From Adiantum capillus-veneris (Eukaryota > Streptophyta > Polypodiopsida > Polypodiales > Pteridaceae), in contig CM043950.1 of the NCBI GenBank assembly GCA_014529385.2, positions 157,489,545 to 157,553,544 on the forward strand: 64,000 bases of DNA. Reading direction: 5' to 3'. The notes under the pieces are model-generated. The model saw only the letters and a list, made by a program, of their open reading frames with translations, was not told the DNA's origin and searched no databases. Each line of letters starts with the position of its first letter. The first letter of the stretch is position 1. A program made the position numbers and the translations under genes. Below are positions 62,109-64,000 of the stretch, piece after piece.

Positions 62109-63524
62109 TTGGATGATAAGACTGTCAAATGTATTTTTGTTTGTTATAGTGCTGAAAGCAAAGGTTACAGGTTGTATCATCCGCAAACAAAACATATTCT
62201 GGTTTCTCGGGATGTAGTGTTTGTGGAAGATTCTGTTCAGCCCTTGCTGTCATGTACTAGAGACAGTAATGTAAGCTCACAGGACATTTATGACACTTTG
62301 TTGCCTCTTTTCAGTGGTGGAAATACGAATGTAAGTTCCAATGAGGCAAATGTACAGCCTATGGGGGTTTCTGAAAATGTTTTAGATCAGCCTATTACTG
62401 ATGCAGATGTACATGATGTACTTGATGAGCAAAGGGCTGAAAATGAGCAGGCTAGAGGTATGCCAAAATGGCTGGTGCACACTTTGCGTGAAAGTAAATT
62501 GGATGCACCTTTGTCTAGTCGTACTCGTTCAGGCTCTCGCCATGCATCTTATGCATCAGATTGTTATGCTTTGGCTGTGTCTAGCTTACATGATGTTGAG
62601 GAGCCTCTGTCTTTTGATGAAGCACATAATTCAGAAAATTGGATGGCTGCCATGCAATCAGAATATGATGCACTTATAGAAAATGACACATGGACTTTAT
62701 GTGATTTGCCTCCTGGCAAAAAGGCCATTGGTACGAAGTGGGTTTACAAGTTGAAACGGAAACCGGATGGTGAGATTGATCGCCATAAGGCTCGACTTGT
62801 TGCAAAAGGTTATGCACAGCAAAAAGGCATAGACTATGAAGAGACTTTTTCTCCCACTTGTTGTATGACTACTGTGCGTTTTCTATGTGCATTGGCATCT
62901 CATTCTGGTTGGGATGTACATCAATCAGACATTGTTACTGCTTTCTTGAATGGTGACATATTTGAGGAAGTTTATGTAACGCAGCCTTGCGGTTTTGTCA
63001 TAAAAGGACAAGAGGACAAAGTGTGCAAATGTAACAAGGCTTTGTATGGGTTGAAGCAATCTCCTCATGCTTGGTATGAGAAAGCTGACACTCATTTGGT
63101 CAGACAAGGCTTTCGTAACAGTCCAACAGAAAGCACATTGTATGTAAAGCGTGAGGGTGATGTACTTCTCATTGTGGTTCTTTATGTTGATTATTTGCTG
63201 ATCACTGGACCAAATGAGAGACATATTGCTGAATTTAAAGCTGATTTGAATGCTACTTTCAAGATGAAAGATTTGGGGCTGTTGCATCATTATTTGGGTA
63301 TACAGTTTAAGCAGTGTGATGGTGGTATTTCCTTGTGTCAGAAAAGTTACATAGAGACATTGTTATGTAAGTTTGGACTTGAGGTTTGCAAACCTATTGC
63401 CACTCCCATGGAAACAGGTTTGAAGTTGAGTCTACATGATGCTGGTGATCCTGCTGATGTCACTCTTTACCAAACTATTGTTCGCTGCCTCATTTATGTA
63501 TGCAACACGAGGCCGGATATTTAG
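62109..63524 (+). CDS. pol: Copia integrase tail and reverse transcriptase
   Basis: This 471-codon open frame is in phase with the integrase upstream. It has the integrase C-terminus (KCIFVCYSAESKGYRLYHP), an acidic linker, then Ty1/copia RT: WMAAMQSEYDALIENDTWTL, IGTKWVYKLKRKPDGEIDRHKARLVAKGY, HQSDIVTAFLNGDIFEEVYV and KALYGLKQSPHAWYEK. The catalytic box reads YVDYLLITG where copia RTs have YVDDLLITG, so the second catalytic Asp is Tyr and the enzyme should be inactive. The thumb has MKDLGLLHHYLGIQF. TAG at 63522-63524 replaces an expected Gln after NTRPDI. Confidence 0.92.
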   Translation: MDDKTVKCIFVCYSAESKGYRLYHPQTKHILVSRDVVFVEDSVQPLLSCTRDSNVSSQDIYDTLLPLFSGGNTNVSSNEANVQPMGVSENVLDQPITDADVHDVLDEQRAENEQARGMPKWLVHTLRESKLDAPLSSRTRSGSRHASYASDCYALAVSSLHDVEEPLSFDEAHNSENWMAAMQSEYDALIENDTWTLCDLPPGKKAIGTKWVYKLKRKPDGEIDRHKARLVAKGYAQQKGIDYEETFSPTCCMTTVRFLCALASHSGWDVHQSDIVTAFLNGDIFEEVYVTQPCGFVIKGQEDKVCKCNKALYGLKQSPHAWYEKADTHLVRQGFRNSPTESTLYVKREGDVLLIVVLYVDYLLITGPNERHIAEFKADLNATFKMKDLGLLHHYLGIQFKQCDGGISLCQKSYIETLLCKFGLEVCKPIATPMETGLKLSLHDAGDPADVTLYQTIVRCLIYVCNTRPDI

Positions 63525-64000
63525 TTTGCAGTCTCACAGGTCAGCAGATTTATGCATAGCCCAGGGTCTAAGCATTGGCAGGCTGTCAAGAGGATTTTCC
63601 GCTACCTTAGTGGCACTTTACATCTTGGCTTGTTTTATCCCAAAGGGGGATCATTGCCGCCAGACTTACATGCTTTTTCGGACTCAGATTGGGCTGGTTG
63701 TTTTGACACGCGAGTGTCCACAAGTGGTTTTTGTTTCATGCTTGGTAGTTCATGTATATCATGGTTGAGCAAGAAGCAACCTACTGTGGCCACTTCGAGT
63801 TGTGAGGCTGAGTACAGGGCAGTCTTCACAGCTACAGTTGAGTGTGTATGGCTCAGACGCCTTATGGCTGATTTGGGTGTTGGACAGGACACTGCCAACA
63901 CTATCTACACTGACAGTCAGAGCGCATTGGCAGTTGCGAGGAACCCGGTTTTTCATGCTCGCACAAAGCACATTGAGGTGCATTACCACTATGTCAGGGA
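63525..64000 (+). CDS. pol: Copia RNase H (runs off the window)
   Basis: In the same frame as RT, after the TAG, the sequence is open to the window end: FAVSQVSRFMHSPGSKHW, RIFRYLSGTLHLGL, AFSDSDWAGCFDTRVSTSG, WLSKKQPTVATSSCEAEYRA and IYTDSQSALAVARNPVFHAR, then TKHIEVHYHYVR. These are the successive motifs of copia RNase H. The acidic residues in SDSDWAG, SCEAEYRA and YTDSQSA are present. The C-terminus and 3' LTR lie beyond 64000. Confidence 0.9.

Overview
This window is repeat-derived nuclear DNA from a land plant. Nearly all recognisable sequence is transposable elements, mostly inserted inside one another. I found no intact cellular gene, tRNA, rRNA or CRISPR array. Plant origin is supported by chromodomain Ty3/gypsy elements, a Ty1/copia element, a DUF659-type hAT transposase, and primer sites matching plant initiator-Met, Glu and Asp tRNAs. 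A Penelope-like reverse transcriptase fragment hints weakly at a non-seed plant (fern, lycophyte or moss-grade), but the species cannot be named from this sequence.

Region 1 (1 to about 33.6 kb) is one old plus-strand Ty3/gypsy element, TE1, of the non-chromodomain Tat/Athila type. Its pol starts upstream of the window. Three insertions split it, each with exact 5-bp target-site duplications (TSDs): a solo LTR at 2436-3909 (TSD ACCAG), a minus-strand chromovirus TE2 at 4736-13134 (TSD GTTTC), and a chromovirus TE3 at 14327-30074 (TSD CCTAC). TE3 itself carries a hAT transposon at 17100-20235 (8-bp TSD GAGCCGAG) and a chromovirus TE4 at 21546-27664 (TSD GATAT/GATAC). With the insertions set aside, TE1 has a very long third reading frame between pol and its 3' LTR. 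It is in register across the TE3 insertion and carries coiled-coil and acidic segments.

Region 2 (33.6-36.9 kb) is non-coding. It holds microsatellites, a possible PPR-gene remnant on the minus strand, and a 0.45-kb repeat whose inverted partner lies at 52.47-53.0 kb.

Region 3 (36.9-52.2 kb) is a second nest. TE5 (chromovirus, deleted for protease and the RT core) has its 3' LTR cut by TE6 (same family as TE3). TE6 is split by TE7 (46485-51412, TSD GAGGA), an LTR element with a 3.95-kb interior and no recognisable coding capacity. The 3' end of TE6 does not match its own 5' LTR.

Region 4 (52.2-64 kb) holds an LTR-like fragment ending in a (CA)n tract, then a Penelope-like RT fragment bounded on both sides by (CA)n. 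About 2 kb of unassigned AT-rich DNA follows, then a probable LTR end with a tRNA-Asp-type primer site, a 3-kb leader rich in microsatellites and A/T tracts, and a Ty1/copia gag-pol that runs off the window end.

Almost all element proteins are broken by in-frame stops, many of the C-to-T or G-to-A type expected from methylcytosine deamination, and by frameshifts. The longest open frames are the RNase H-integrase-chromodomain half of TE4 and the RT-RNase H of TE3.
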